NCBI GenBank assembly: GCA_001803045.1
Contig: MHAR01000085.1
Span: forward strand, 1-55,225
Direction of reading: 5' to 3'
Origin: Ignavibacteria bacterium RIFOXYB12_FULL_35_14
GTDB lineage: Bacteria > Bacteroidota > Ignavibacteria > Ignavibacteriales > Ignavibacteriaceae
DNA: 55,225 nt
Below the pieces are notes generated by a model. That model was not told the origin of the DNA and made no database searches. It saw only the letters and a list, made by a program, of their open reading frames with translations. This document shows positions 29,457-38,224 of the stretch, one piece after another. Made by a program: the position numbers and the translations under genes. Position 1 is the stretch's first letter. Each line of letters begins with the position of its first letter.

Positions 29457-30059
29457 ATGTCCTCTAAGAAGGAGTTTTCATATAAAGAATATCTAGAACC
29501 GGAAATGATGCTTCAACTTTACTCTCAAGGAGCTTTTCCTATGGCAGATGAAAAAACCGGAATTATCAATTGGTACCTGCCTGAGAAACGAACAATCATT
29601 CCACTTAATAATTACAACTATCCCCGCTCACTTAAAAAAGCTATTTCAGATTTCAACTTTGAATTTAAATTTGATACGGATTTCATTTCAGTTGTAGATA
29701 TTTGTGCAAACAGAAAACCAACCTGGATTTCTGAAGAATTAATAGAAGCTTATTTGCGGCTCGATAAATTAGGCTTTATTCACACGGTTGAAACATGGCA
29801 AAAAGAAAAGCTTGTCGGCGGGCTTTATGGTGTTACAATACGCGGCGCATTTTTCGGTGAATCGATGTTCTCAAAAGTATCGCAGGCATCAAAAGCCGCA
29901 TTAATTAAATTGATAGAACATCTTAACAAAAGGAAATTTGTTTTGCTCGATGTTCAGTACATTACTCCTCATCTTAAAATGTTTGGAGCAATCGAGATTA
30001 GCTTTGAACAGTATGAGGCGCTTCTTGCAAAAGCCTATAAAGCCGATTGTAGGTTTTAA
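29457..30059 (+). CDS. aat: Leucyl/phenylalanyl-tRNA-protein transferase
   Basis: Adds Leu or Phe from tRNA to proteins with N-terminal Arg/Lys, tagging them for ClpS/ClpAP. 200 residues. Motifs: YSQGAFPMAD, INWYLPEKRTIIPL, TWISEELIEAYLRLDKLGF, HTVETW, LVGGLYGVTIRGAFFGESMFS, and LLDVQYITPHLKMFGA. These cover the family well. It sits 36 bp after DUF2721. Confidence 0.95.
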   Translation: MSSKKEFSYKEYLEPEMMLQLYSQGAFPMADEKTGIINWYLPEKRTIIPLNNYNYPRSLKKAISDFNFEFKFDTDFISVVDICANRKPTWISEELIEAYLRLDKLGFIHTVETWQKEKLVGGLYGVTIRGAFFGESMFSKVSQASKAALIKLIEHLNKRKFVLLDVQYITPHLKMFGAIEISFEQYEALLAKAYKADCRF

Positions 30060-30127
30060 TAGCAATCAGATATAAATTAATCCTGCAAAAAATAAAATAA
30101 ATAAATATTAAAGTAATTTGGTGCGAT

Positions 30128-30457
30128 ATGAAAATTATTAATTTTCCCTTCACACAAATTGATTGGGCAAAGATTGAAGCAGAGGAACATTGCGGAACAA
30201 CCGGTTTTGCCTCATGGAAAACAGTTTTACTCGACGATATTAGAATCAGACTAGTGGAGTATTCAATGGATTATTTTGCCGATCATTGGTGCCACAAAGG
30301 CCATATTATTTATTGCATCGACGGGGAAATGACAACCGAATTAAAAGACGGCCGAAAAATTACTTTTAGAAAAGGTATGTCATATCTTGTTGGCGATGAC
30401 TCTCAGAGCCATAGAACATTCACCGACAAAGGTGCCAGATTATTTATAGTGGATTGA
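30128..30457 (+). CDS. Small cupin-fold protein (DHCW-motif type)
   Basis: 109 residues: a single cupin. DHWCHKGHIIYCIDGEMTTEL gives the first metal-binding motif (His, His, Glu), and QSHRTFTDKGARLFIVD the second. The DHWCHKGH segment resembles what databases call DHCW-motif cupin-fold proteins. Ligand unknown. It is 10 bp before the methyltransferase. Confidence 0.8.
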   Translation: MKIINFPFTQIDWAKIEAEEHCGTTGFASWKTVLLDDIRIRLVEYSMDYFADHWCHKGHIIYCIDGEMTTELKDGRKITFRKGMSYLVGDDSQSHRTFTDKGARLFIVD

Positions 30458-30466
30458 TTAAATAAG

Positions 30467-31303
30467 ATGACCAAATTCAGAAAGTCCAATTTTAATTTAA
30501 ATGATAGAGACACTGTTTCTATTATTGATGAACTTCCGCTTTGGTCTGCCCCTTTCGGTTTAAAGCTGCTTGATACGATAAGGCTTAGACAACACATTAC
30601 CGCATTGGATATTGGCTTTGGATTAGGATTTCCTCTTCTCGAAATTGCTCAGCGATTGGGAAACTCATCAAAAGTATATGGGATTGATCCATGGAAAGCT
30701 GCTATTGAAAGAACTCAAACTAAAATTAATATTCTCGGTTTAACTAACGTAGAGCTGATTGAAGGAGTTGCAGAGAATATTCCTTTGCCCGATAATTCCG
30801 TTGACTTGATTGTATCTAACAACGGAATTAATAATGTTCAAAACCTTGAAAAGGTGATGAGCGAATGTAAAAGAATCGCAAAAAAGTCCGCGCAGTTTGT
30901 GGCGACAGTAAATTTGAATAAGACGATGATAGAATTTTATGATGAACTTGAGAAAGGATTAATTGAGGAAGGATTGAATGAAAATGTATCACAGTTAAAA
31001 AAACATATCTATCACAAACGTCGACCGCTCGATGAACTGAAAAAACTGTTTCAAAGTAATGGATTCAAAATAGAAAAGTTGATACATGATTCTTTTAAAC
31101 TCAGATTTTTAAATGCGACTACCATGTTTAATCATTATTTAATAAGATTAGCATTTCTGGATAGCTGGCTTGATCTTGTTCCGGAAGTGCTGATTCAAGA
31201 AATATTTACCCGAGTTGAAAATCGCCTAAACCACAAAGCACAAGATGATGAGGAAATCGTTCTAACCGTTCCGTTTGTTGTAATTGAAGCTGAAAAATCC
31301 TAA
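30467..31303 (+). CDS. Class I SAM-dependent methyltransferase
   Basis: 278 residues. SAM-binding motif I is LDIGFGLGFPLLEIA, followed by VYGIDPWKAAIERTQ, NVELIEGVAENIPLPDNSVD and LIVSNNGINNVQN in place of the acidic motif II. UbiE-like overall. Its substrate is not evident. Probably co-transcribed with the cupin gene. Confidence 0.85.
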   Translation: MTKFRKSNFNLNDRDTVSIIDELPLWSAPFGLKLLDTIRLRQHITALDIGFGLGFPLLEIAQRLGNSSKVYGIDPWKAAIERTQTKINILGLTNVELIEGVAENIPLPDNSVDLIVSNNGINNVQNLEKVMSECKRIAKKSAQFVATVNLNKTMIEFYDELEKGLIEEGLNENVSQLKKHIYHKRRPLDELKKLFQSNGFKIEKLIHDSFKLRFLNATTMFNHYLIRLAFLDSWLDLVPEVLIQEIFTRVENRLNHKAQDDEEIVLTVPFVVIEAEKS

Positions 31304-31439
31304 GTGAAAATTTCTTCCCAGTGTTTTAGGTATCGCATTAATGCAAAATCTACAAAAACAAATTCAATTATTGGATTGAAAATGTTTAATAATAATCGTA
31401 AACAGTATCACTAATTTTTAAGATATTATCATTTGAAGG

Positions 31440-33416
31440 ATGAATTTGAAAAGCTTATTTATTTCTTTATTCTTACTCATTGCTGGAATTAGTTTAGCCC
31501 AAAGTGGAAAAGATGAGTGTATTCGTGGAAAGATTGAACGATTCAATCGCCTGCAAAAATTTAAAAATATTAATTATCCGGGTGACTCCAAGTACGATGT
31601 TAAGTATTACAAACTTGATTTGAATGTTAATCATATTGCTCAGACAATTTCAGGTAATGTAACTTGTAAGGGTGAAATTGTTGAACCTAATGTTACTGAG
31701 ATTTATTATGATCTCACAAATTCTTTAATTGTTGACTCTGTTTTAATTAATGGAAATGCCGCAACATTTTCTAGGGGATCAAATAAATTAAACATTTCAC
31801 TAAACACTGCACTTAATCAGGGTTATAATTTCACAACAGTTGTCTACTATCATGGTACACCAGGTTCAAGCGGATTCGGTAGTTTTGAATTCAGTTCTCA
31901 CTCAGGAATTCCGGCAATATGGACTTTGAGTGAGCCTTACGGTGCAATGGATTGGTGGCCTGTTAAGGATACTCCCGCAGATAAAGCTGATTCTGCGGAT
32001 GTTTGGATAACTGTAAGCACTAGTTTAACTCCAGTCTCAAATGGTAAGTTAATGGAAATTGTAAATAACGGAAACGACACACATACTTACAAATGGAAAA
32101 ACAGCTATCCGATTGCACAATATCTTTTATCGATGGCAATAACTAACTATGCACAGTACACCAATTATTATCATTACAGCCCTACAGATTCAATGCCTAT
32201 AGATCATTTTCTTTATCCAGAAAGTTTAAACTCCAATATCTCACAGTTAAATAAAACCCCGGGAATGATTGAAATTTATTCACAGCAGTTTGGTCAATAT
32301 CCGTTCATTAATGAGAAGTATGGACACGCACAATTTGGCTGGGGAGGTGGAATGGAGCATCAAACAATTAGTTCAATGGGAGGATTTAGCGATGGTTTAA
32401 TATCACATGAACTTGCACATATGTGGTTTGGTGACAAAATTACCTGTGAAGATTGGCATCACATCTGGCTTAATGAAGGCTTTGCAACTTATGCTGAAGC
32501 AGTTATTATTGAAAATTGGTTTGGTAAAGCAGGATACGCTAATCAAATTGAAAGCGAAATGAATTCCGCAAAATCAGCACAAGGAAGTATTTGGGTGCAA
32601 AATATTTCCTCAATCGGGCAAATTTTTAATGGCGCAAGATCTTACGCAAAGGGAGCTGTAGTATTGCATATGTTAAGAGGCATAGTTGGCGATTCAACCT
32701 TCTTTAATATTTTAAGAAGTTATGTTAATTATCCAAAAGTTGCTTACGGCGTGGCAGTCACTGAAGATTTTCAGACTATCGCCGAGAGCGTTTCGGGTAT
32801 GGATTTAGATTATTTCTTCCAGGAATGGATTTACGGTGAGAATTACCCAAAGTATTCAGTCGTTTGGAGCACACAAAGCATTGGCAGTAATCTAAATGAT
32901 TTAGCCATACAGATAACACAAAATATTAACTCATATCCTTCCTATTTTACTATGCCAATTAAAATAAGGGTGAATTTTACAGGTAGCGATACTCTGATCA
33001 CTATTTTTAATAATGCCCAGGTTCAGAATTTTAATGTAACTGTCCGAGGGAAGCCAACCTCAATTTCATTTGATCCGGAAAACTGGATATTAAAAACTAT
33101 TAACTCTGTTGCAACCGGGGTAGGTGATAAAATAGAGTTGAATTCATTTTCACTTGAGCAGAATTACCCGAATCCTTTTAATCCTTCAACAAATATTAAG
33201 TTCAGTTTACCGCAAACGAGCATGGTTAATCTTTCGGTTTACAATTCACTTGGTGAGCTGGTAAATGTTGTTGCCCACGGTGAATATGATGCGGGAGTGT
33301 ATGAAAGAGTTTTCAATGCATCCGCCTCAGGCAGAGGTTTAGCCAGCGGAATTTATATCTACATTTTAAGAGCTGATAATGTTGTATTACAGAAAAAAAT
33401 GATCCTCCTTCGCTAA
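31440..33416 (+). CDS. Secreted M1-family aminopeptidase with type IX sorting domain
   Basis: 658 residues. Signal peptide to ~20, then the M1 N-terminal beta-domain, exopeptidase motif GGMEH (303-307, for GAMEN), zinc site HELAH (323-327) with Glu346 18 residues on, and a C-terminal ~80-residue type IX sorting domain (LEQNYPNPFNPSTNIKFSLP...). The helical C-domain of large M1 enzymes is missing. It should be exported across the outer membrane. GAAGG abuts the ATG; an in-frame TTG at 31446 (giving MKSLFISLF) has better spacing. Confidence 0.92.
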   Translation: MNLKSLFISLFLLIAGISLAQSGKDECIRGKIERFNRLQKFKNINYPGDSKYDVKYYKLDLNVNHIAQTISGNVTCKGEIVEPNVTEIYYDLTNSLIVDSVLINGNAATFSRGSNKLNISLNTALNQGYNFTTVVYYHGTPGSSGFGSFEFSSHSGIPAIWTLSEPYGAMDWWPVKDTPADKADSADVWITVSTSLTPVSNGKLMEIVNNGNDTHTYKWKNSYPIAQYLLSMAITNYAQYTNYYHYSPTDSMPIDHFLYPESLNSNISQLNKTPGMIEIYSQQFGQYPFINEKYGHAQFGWGGGMEHQTISSMGGFSDGLISHELAHMWFGDKITCEDWHHIWLNEGFATYAEAVIIENWFGKAGYANQIESEMNSAKSAQGSIWVQNISSIGQIFNGARSYAKGAVVLHMLRGIVGDSTFFNILRSYVNYPKVAYGVAVTEDFQTIAESVSGMDLDYFFQEWIYGENYPKYSVVWSTQSIGSNLNDLAIQITQNINSYPSYFTMPIKIRVNFTGSDTLITIFNNAQVQNFNVTVRGKPTSISFDPENWILKTINSVATGVGDKIELNSFSLEQNYPNPFNPSTNIKFSLPQTSMVNLSVYNSLGELVNVVAHGEYDAGVYERVFNASASGRGLASGIYIYILRADNVVLQKKMILLR

Positions 33417-33420
33417 GCCT

Positions 33421-33437
33421 GCCCTCTTTTGGAGGGC
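33421..33437 (+). terminator. Hairpin after the M1 peptidase gene
   Basis: GCCCTC-TTTT-GGAGGGC, 5 bp after the stop. No T-run follows directly, so it may be a dispersed repeat or a weak terminator. Confidence 0.45.
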
Positions 33438-33567
33438 TTCGGCGGATAAGTTTTGATGAAGTAAGTATTGAGATGAAATAATGAAACATCAATTTTTGGT
33501 TTAAATAATAGCTTGAATGAAGAACAACGAAAACTATATTTCGCTCTAGCTCTATTGAATAACACTT

Positions 33568-35196
33568 ATGCTCAAAAAATTTCTCCTTACCTGTATATCG
33601 TTTTTTTCATCAATAATTTTCATCTCTGCACAAGATTGGAAAACTTATCCTTATCACCCGATAGGGAGTAGCATCCATTTTCCGACTGATGAAGGCCGGC
33701 ATCCTACTGAGCCAACAGAATGGTGGTACACAAACGCCCAGGTTAAAGGAAACATCACTGGAAATAAATACAGTATAATGCTAGCCTATTTTTATTATCC
33801 CACATTTTTAATTGATGGCTTTCGAGTTTTTAACATTGCTAATGAAACGCTCAATCAATTTTATACCCAGACTTTGTATTGCAATTACAGTAACCTTGCA
33901 AATGATCACTTACATATCAAAGCACAGCCCGTTGGAAGCATCGAAGAAGAATGGACCACAGTTCTGGATAGCTCTGGGAAATTAGAGCCTTTTGAGTATT
34001 ACATTTTTGCTGTATCTCATTTCGGCGAAATAAAAGCAAGGATTAATGCCGTAAAACGTCCATTAATAATGGGCGGAAACGACTTTGTTTACCAAGGTAC
34101 ATCAGGATATTCCAATTATTACTCTCAAACGATGTTAAATCTAACAGGAACTTTGACGCTTAATGGTATTACTGAATCTATTACCGGAACTGCTTGGGTA
34201 GATCATCAGTATGGAAAAATGAAATCCGTGATTGATGAAAAATACGAATGGTTTTCCATTCAACTTTCAAATGGCATGGATTTAAATATTTGGACTATTT
34301 TCTATGGCCAGAATCAATTGCCAAATACATCAAATTATAAAATTTGCGGCATTCATATAAGTGAATTGAAAGATACTACCATCTCTAATTTTAACCTTAC
34401 TCGATTAAAATATTCATTTATGCCCAACAGTGCATTTTGTTATTCTCAACAGTGGCATTTTGTTTGGGAGGGAATTGATCTTATTATCACAACTAATCAA
34501 AATAATTGTGAGGTGCTTTCACCTGTTAGATTCTATGAGGGCAGCACAACAATCCAGGGAATGGTTGATGGAGTGCCTGTCACAGGTATTGGTTTTGCCG
34601 AGCTGCTTCATCCATATGAGAATCCAAAAATAAAATTTATTAAAACGACTGGTAATAGAATTTCTAATGATTCAATTAAAATAGTCTGGGAATTATTAAA
34701 TCCGGATGAAGGACGACCTATATTTTACGATTTAGAATTTAGTAATGATAATGAGATCACTTTTATACCTATAGTTCAAAGATTGACAAATACATCATTT
34801 GATTGGGATAGTACTGGATCTGAAGCCGGAAGCTCCAGCTTGCTTCGGGTTACAGGTTATTCAATCGATGGCACGCTTAGAGGAAATGATACTATTACAA
34901 TTGGCACTGAAAAAAATGAGACGGTTATTCAACCTGATTTTTATTTAATGCAGAACTACCCCAATCCGTTTAATTATACAACATTTATTAAATTCAATTT
35001 ACCGCAAGCAAGTAAGGTGAATCTTTCGATTTACAATTCACTTGGTGAGCTTATAATTGTTATTGCTGATGGTGAATATGAAGTCGGAGTTTATGAAAGA
35101 GTATTCAATGCTAGCGAGCTTGCAAGCGGAATATACGTCTATGTTTTAAAGGCAGCTAAATTAGTATTAAGACAAAAAATGGTCTTAATGAAATAA
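33568..35196 (+). CDS. Secreted AttH/CrtC-like lipocalin-domain protein with type IX sorting domain
   Basis: 542 residues: signal peptide, then a two-lobed lipocalin-like domain of the AttH / carotenoid 1,2-hydratase family (HPTEPTEWWYTNAQVKG, GTAWVDHQYGKM, EYEWFSIQLSNG in part), a linker, and a type IX sorting domain (LMQNYPNPFNYTTFIKFNLP). CrtC enzymes hydrate carotenoids in the cell; here the sorting domain points to secretion, so the substrate is unknown and could be any lipophilic molecule. The tail is close to that of the M1 peptidase upstream. Confidence 0.85.
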   Translation: MLKKFLLTCISFFSSIIFISAQDWKTYPYHPIGSSIHFPTDEGRHPTEPTEWWYTNAQVKGNITGNKYSIMLAYFYYPTFLIDGFRVFNIANETLNQFYTQTLYCNYSNLANDHLHIKAQPVGSIEEEWTTVLDSSGKLEPFEYYIFAVSHFGEIKARINAVKRPLIMGGNDFVYQGTSGYSNYYSQTMLNLTGTLTLNGITESITGTAWVDHQYGKMKSVIDEKYEWFSIQLSNGMDLNIWTIFYGQNQLPNTSNYKICGIHISELKDTTISNFNLTRLKYSFMPNSAFCYSQQWHFVWEGIDLIITTNQNNCEVLSPVRFYEGSTTIQGMVDGVPVTGIGFAELLHPYENPKIKFIKTTGNRISNDSIKIVWELLNPDEGRPIFYDLEFSNDNEITFIPIVQRLTNTSFDWDSTGSEAGSSSLLRVTGYSIDGTLRGNDTITIGTEKNETVIQPDFYLMQNYPNPFNYTTFIKFNLPQASKVNLSIYNSLGELIIVIADGEYEVGVYERVFNASELASGIYVYVLKAAKLVLRQKMVLMK

Positions 35197-35224
35197 TTTT
35201 TCGCACATAAAATTATTTTTAATA

Positions 35225-35253
35225 AAAAACGGCAGTTTTAAACTGCCGTTTTT
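35225..35253. terminator. Bidirectional terminator between the AttH-like gene and the short peptide gene
   Basis: AAAAACGGCAGTTT-T-AAACTGCCGTTTTT: a 14-bp perfect stem with T-runs on both strands. It closes the AttH-like gene (ends 35196, plus) and the short peptide gene (ends 35278, minus). Confidence 0.92.
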
Positions 35254-35277
35254 AACACTATGAAACTGATGACCCGT

Positions 35278-35415
35278 TTAGCAATACCACCATGTGTGTA
35301 AACGATTAGGATCAACCAAACGAAATTGAAATTTGCCGGATGATGGATTTTGCTTTGAATTCAAGCTCTTGTTTATAGCTTGAATTAAATTCTTTAGTCC
35401 TTTTAATCCCTTCAT
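35278..35415 (-). CDS. 45-residue peptide with WWYC tail, candidate prenylated peptide precursor
   Basis: A short gene starting ATG 35415 with AAGGAG four bases upstream and a good terminator after the stop. The N-terminus is Lys/Leu rich (MKGLKGLKNLIQAI), the middle is polar, and the tail is RLVDPNRLHTWWYC. Trp42 and Trp43 are fourth and third from the end; the last residue is Cys. The gene upstream encodes an isoprenoid-synthase-fold protein. In Bacillus, ComX is a ~55-residue precursor whose Trp, three or four from the C-terminus, is prenylated by ComQ, a protein of that same fold. I infer a prenylated peptide signal or toxin here. Cys prenylation is an alternative. Not proven; no homologue search was possible. 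Confidence 0.7.
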   Translation of the reverse strand: MKGLKGLKNLIQAINKSLNSKQNPSSGKFQFRLVDPNRLHTWWYC

Positions 35416-35556
35416 AAAACTCCTTTCGATTAGTTAATTAAATAGGTCACTTATTTAAATCATTGTAAACTTACAAGTGAATAATAAATAATTACTTCAA
35501 TAGATTCAAGTTAAGATTGGGGATTAGAAATGAATTGTGCCCTAAAACACAGTTCC

Positions 35557-36549
35557 TTATTGTGCTTCAATTAAACTATTGATGTTGTAAAATTGTATTT
35601 CATGTGTAAGGAGAATTATATATTCATCATGTTTTTCGAATAATGCTCTGGCTTTATCAAAAAGTTCGTGAACAATTGTATAAATTGTTTTTAATCTCTC
35701 CTGATCTAAAATGGTAGTGATTTTTTCATCAGTTATTTCATCCTGAAATCCATATATTTCATAATAGCCTGTCATAACAAGAGTTTCATATCCATTTGAC
35801 AAATCTTCCTTAGCATCCAAAAGATCGTCCACAATTTGTAATGCGGCAGCAGTATAATTAAATGCCTTCATTAGATCACTAATTTTTTGCTCATCATAAT
35901 TTGCAAATCTAAAAAGAGTTTCGTAAACCATATATATTGGAGCTGCTTTGTTTCCTAATCTTTCTGGTTCATCCCACTTAAATGGAGTAACCTTCCAACG
36001 ATTTTTCTTTTCGAAACATTCTACGTCAGCATATATTTTAAAATATTTTAATATTGGTGTGCTCGTATTCTCAGTCCCCAACGCCTCGCTTAAAAGCTTT
36101 TCGGCAATCTTAATTGCATAGAAACCAACAAATATCATTTCAGCATTCGGATTTTTGTTGTCACTAAATACATCTATCATTTTATAGCCGAATGTTCCAA
36201 TATAAAATGACTCAATAAACTTGTCTAGTTTTTCATCAGCTATTTCCAACTTCTTATCCCAAATCCAAAACAAATAAAATGCCGTTCTTAAAGGCATATG
36301 ATTTTCATAATATGCTATCTCTTCGCTTTTAAGAAATTTATTAAGTACATCATTATAAAACGATAAATGTTTCTCTAATAATGAACTGGTACCTTGTTTG
36401 TAGGAGGATATTAGTTCATTAATTCTAAACTTATCCCACATAAGTGTTCTGAACTCATCATAATTGTTTCCTCTACCTTTTAACAAATTTCTAAAATCAG
36501 TTCCCTGGAGCATTTCATAAATTCCCTTTGCAACTTCAATGTAACTCAT
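35557..36549 (-). CDS. Class I isoprenoid-synthase-fold protein, ComQ-like candidate peptide prenyltransferase
   Basis: 330 residues, all-helical, of the polyprenyl synthetase superfamily. One canonical Asp-rich motif, DDLLD (241-245; ALQIVDDLLDAKED), binds Mg-diphosphate; the first motif is degenerate (MIDVFSDN, Asp126/Asp130). Its length and single clear DDxxD suggest a specialised prenyl transferase rather than FPP or GGPP synthase. AAGGAG is five bases before the ATG. It lies 42 bp after the M24 peptidase and 141 bp before the short WWYC peptide gene, same strand and order as comQ-comX. The 141-bp gap could hold a separate peptide promoter. Alternative: a terpene cyclase or an orphan isoprenoid enzyme. 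Confidence 0.75.
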   Translation of the reverse strand: MSYIEVAKGIYEMLQGTDFRNLLKGRGNNYDEFRTLMWDKFRINELISSYKQGTSSLLEKHLSFYNDVLNKFLKSEEIAYYENHMPLRTAFYLFWIWDKKLEIADEKLDKFIESFYIGTFGYKMIDVFSDNKNPNAEMIFVGFYAIKIAEKLLSEALGTENTSTPILKYFKIYADVECFEKKNRWKVTPFKWDEPERLGNKAAPIYMVYETLFRFANYDEQKISDLMKAFNYTAAALQIVDDLLDAKEDLSNGYETLVMTGYYEIYGFQDEITDEKITTILDQERLKTIYTIVHELFDKARALFEKHDEYIILLTHEIQFYNINSLIEAQ

Positions 36550-36591
36550 ATAAACTCCTTAATTATTTTCAGCGAGGTGTGGTTCATTTTC

Positions 36592-37779
36592 TTATATAAG
36601 CATCAATTTTTTCTGCGGCTTAGCGAGGAACTTACAACCATCTTTTGTAAGGACAACTTCCTCTTCAAGAGTTGATGTACCAAAACCTTTCACAGTAAGC
36701 CGCGGTTCAATTGTGAATACCTGAGATTCTTCAAGCTGCATGAAAGGCGTGTTTCCATAACGTTCCCAGCGAGGAAATAATCCGGCCCCGCCATCATGTA
36801 CTTGCATTCCCACTTGATGTCCGAGTCCGTGTGGATATTCTTCATATCCCTGAGATAAAATATAATTTCTTGCAATGTCATCCATATCGCACCCTTTAAC
36901 TCCAGGTCTTAGCTTATCTGCAACCATCTGGATTGAATCACGGATCACGTTAAATCCTTTTTCAACTTCGGGAGGAGCTTGCTTCTCGCCTTTTTTCAGA
37001 ATATACCATGTCCTTTGAAGATCAGAGCAATACCCTTTATAAGTTATTCCAAAATCAATATTGACTAAATGACCGGGTTTAACTTTGCGATTTGTTGGGC
37101 CGGAATGAGCGCCTTGAGTATCGGGACCTGTAAACACCGCAGGACAATGATCTTCCTCCCACGCTAAACCGAATCCTTTTTTAACAACAATCTTTTTAAT
37201 GAAATCAGCAATCTGAATTTCACTTACTGCCGGTTTAATATACTTAGTAACCGAATCAAATATTTTTAAAGTTTCTTTAATTGCTTCCTTCATGATAGAG
37301 ATCTCTGTTGCAGATTTTCTGCCGCGAAGAGCAGAAATAATTTCTTCGGAACTAACCAGCCTGTTCACATAATCTGTGCCTTGTAAATGATCAAGAAAAA
37401 TTTGATACATGCCGTATGTAAGCCCGTCTGCCAGCACTGAATCTTTTGAATAATTAACTGCAATACTTTTAGGATCTTTCAATTTGATATAATCAACTAA
37501 AGGCTCTCTGATAGATTTAAGATAACCGATTACATTTTTGTAAAGACCATTCTTCTCGTACTTGTCCTTTTCCAATGAGCCGACAATTGCTGTTGTATCT
37601 CCGTCTTTGCAAATTATGAATGCAGTTTGCCAGGTGCAATGCTCTCCAACTATCATCTCCATAACCGGATCGGAAGAAATTGCACTTTCTCTTACAAAGG
37701 TCAGCCACATGTCAACACTCTTTTCATTTAATATTCCAATGGCTTGCTGAATTTTTTCTTTTAAAATTTTATTTGACAT
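36592..37779 (-). CDS. M24-family metallopeptidase (Xaa-Pro aminopeptidase-like)
   Basis: 395 residues. An N-terminal creatinase-like domain (~1-170) is followed by the pita-bread catalytic domain with metal ligands in NIDFGITYKGYCSDLQ (two Asp), HGLGHQVG (His), TIEPRL (Glu) and LEEEVV (Glu). These are complete, so it should be active, cutting dipeptides or N-terminal residues before Pro. Cytoplasmic, no signal peptide. It precedes the isoprenoid-fold gene by 42 bp, so it may be co-transcribed with the candidate peptide system, or be a plain housekeeping gene. Confidence 0.88.
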   Translation of the reverse strand: MSNKILKEKIQQAIGILNEKSVDMWLTFVRESAISSDPVMEMIVGEHCTWQTAFIICKDGDTTAIVGSLEKDKYEKNGLYKNVIGYLKSIREPLVDYIKLKDPKSIAVNYSKDSVLADGLTYGMYQIFLDHLQGTDYVNRLVSSEEIISALRGRKSATEISIMKEAIKETLKIFDSVTKYIKPAVSEIQIADFIKKIVVKKGFGLAWEEDHCPAVFTGPDTQGAHSGPTNRKVKPGHLVNIDFGITYKGYCSDLQRTWYILKKGEKQAPPEVEKGFNVIRDSIQMVADKLRPGVKGCDMDDIARNYILSQGYEEYPHGLGHQVGMQVHDGGAGLFPRWERYGNTPFMQLEESQVFTIEPRLTVKGFGTSTLEEEVVLTKDGCKFLAKPQKKLMLI

Positions 37780-37948
37780 AATATTTTCCTAATAAAATAA
37801 ATTGGTTGTTGTTTCAAATTTATGAACACATGACTGCCTTTGCAAGCACTTAAAGGAATTTAACATTGCAGAACACTGCTGCCCAAAATATTTCGGTGGT
37901 TTGGATGGGACTTTCAACACATGATTACATCTAGTTTCTTATTTTTTT

Positions 37949-38095
37949 AATAAGCTGATAAGGTTAATGAGATTATTTATCTTAGTCTGTTACTAAGGTT
38001 TGCTCCTTCAGATATTTAATACACCAGTGTATACGATTTTTTTCAACCTTAGTAACCACAAATACCTTAGTGAAACAAAACCTTATCAGCTTATT
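37949..38095. repeat. Nested inverted repeat, copy 2
   Basis: A perfect outer 17-bp arm (AATAAGCTGATAAGGTT at 37949-37965, complement at 38079-38095) encloses an inner 12-bp arm (GTTACTAAGGTT at 37989-38000, complement at 38045-38056). Copy 1 is at 16439-16560. It lies in the 445-bp space between the M24 peptidase and phosphoesterase genes; nothing else was recognised in that space. Confidence 0.75.
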
Positions 38096-38224
38096 TCTCA
38101 TAATTGTACCATGATGTATAAAATAATAATGTAAAAACTTAGATTTATTTTGTACAAATATGTGGCGGAAAAATAAAAATGGAATTCTGGAAATATTCTA
38201 TTCTAAGAAAAACAATTTAGAATA

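Noticed and set aside
35278-35415. Treating the short minus-strand frame as random
   Set aside because: A Shine-Dalgarno, a terminator and adjacency to an isoprenoid-fold gene argue for a real gene, so I kept it.
37949-38095. CRISPR array
   Set aside because: The repeats are inverted and nested, not direct and evenly spaced; no array or cas gene occurs in the window.
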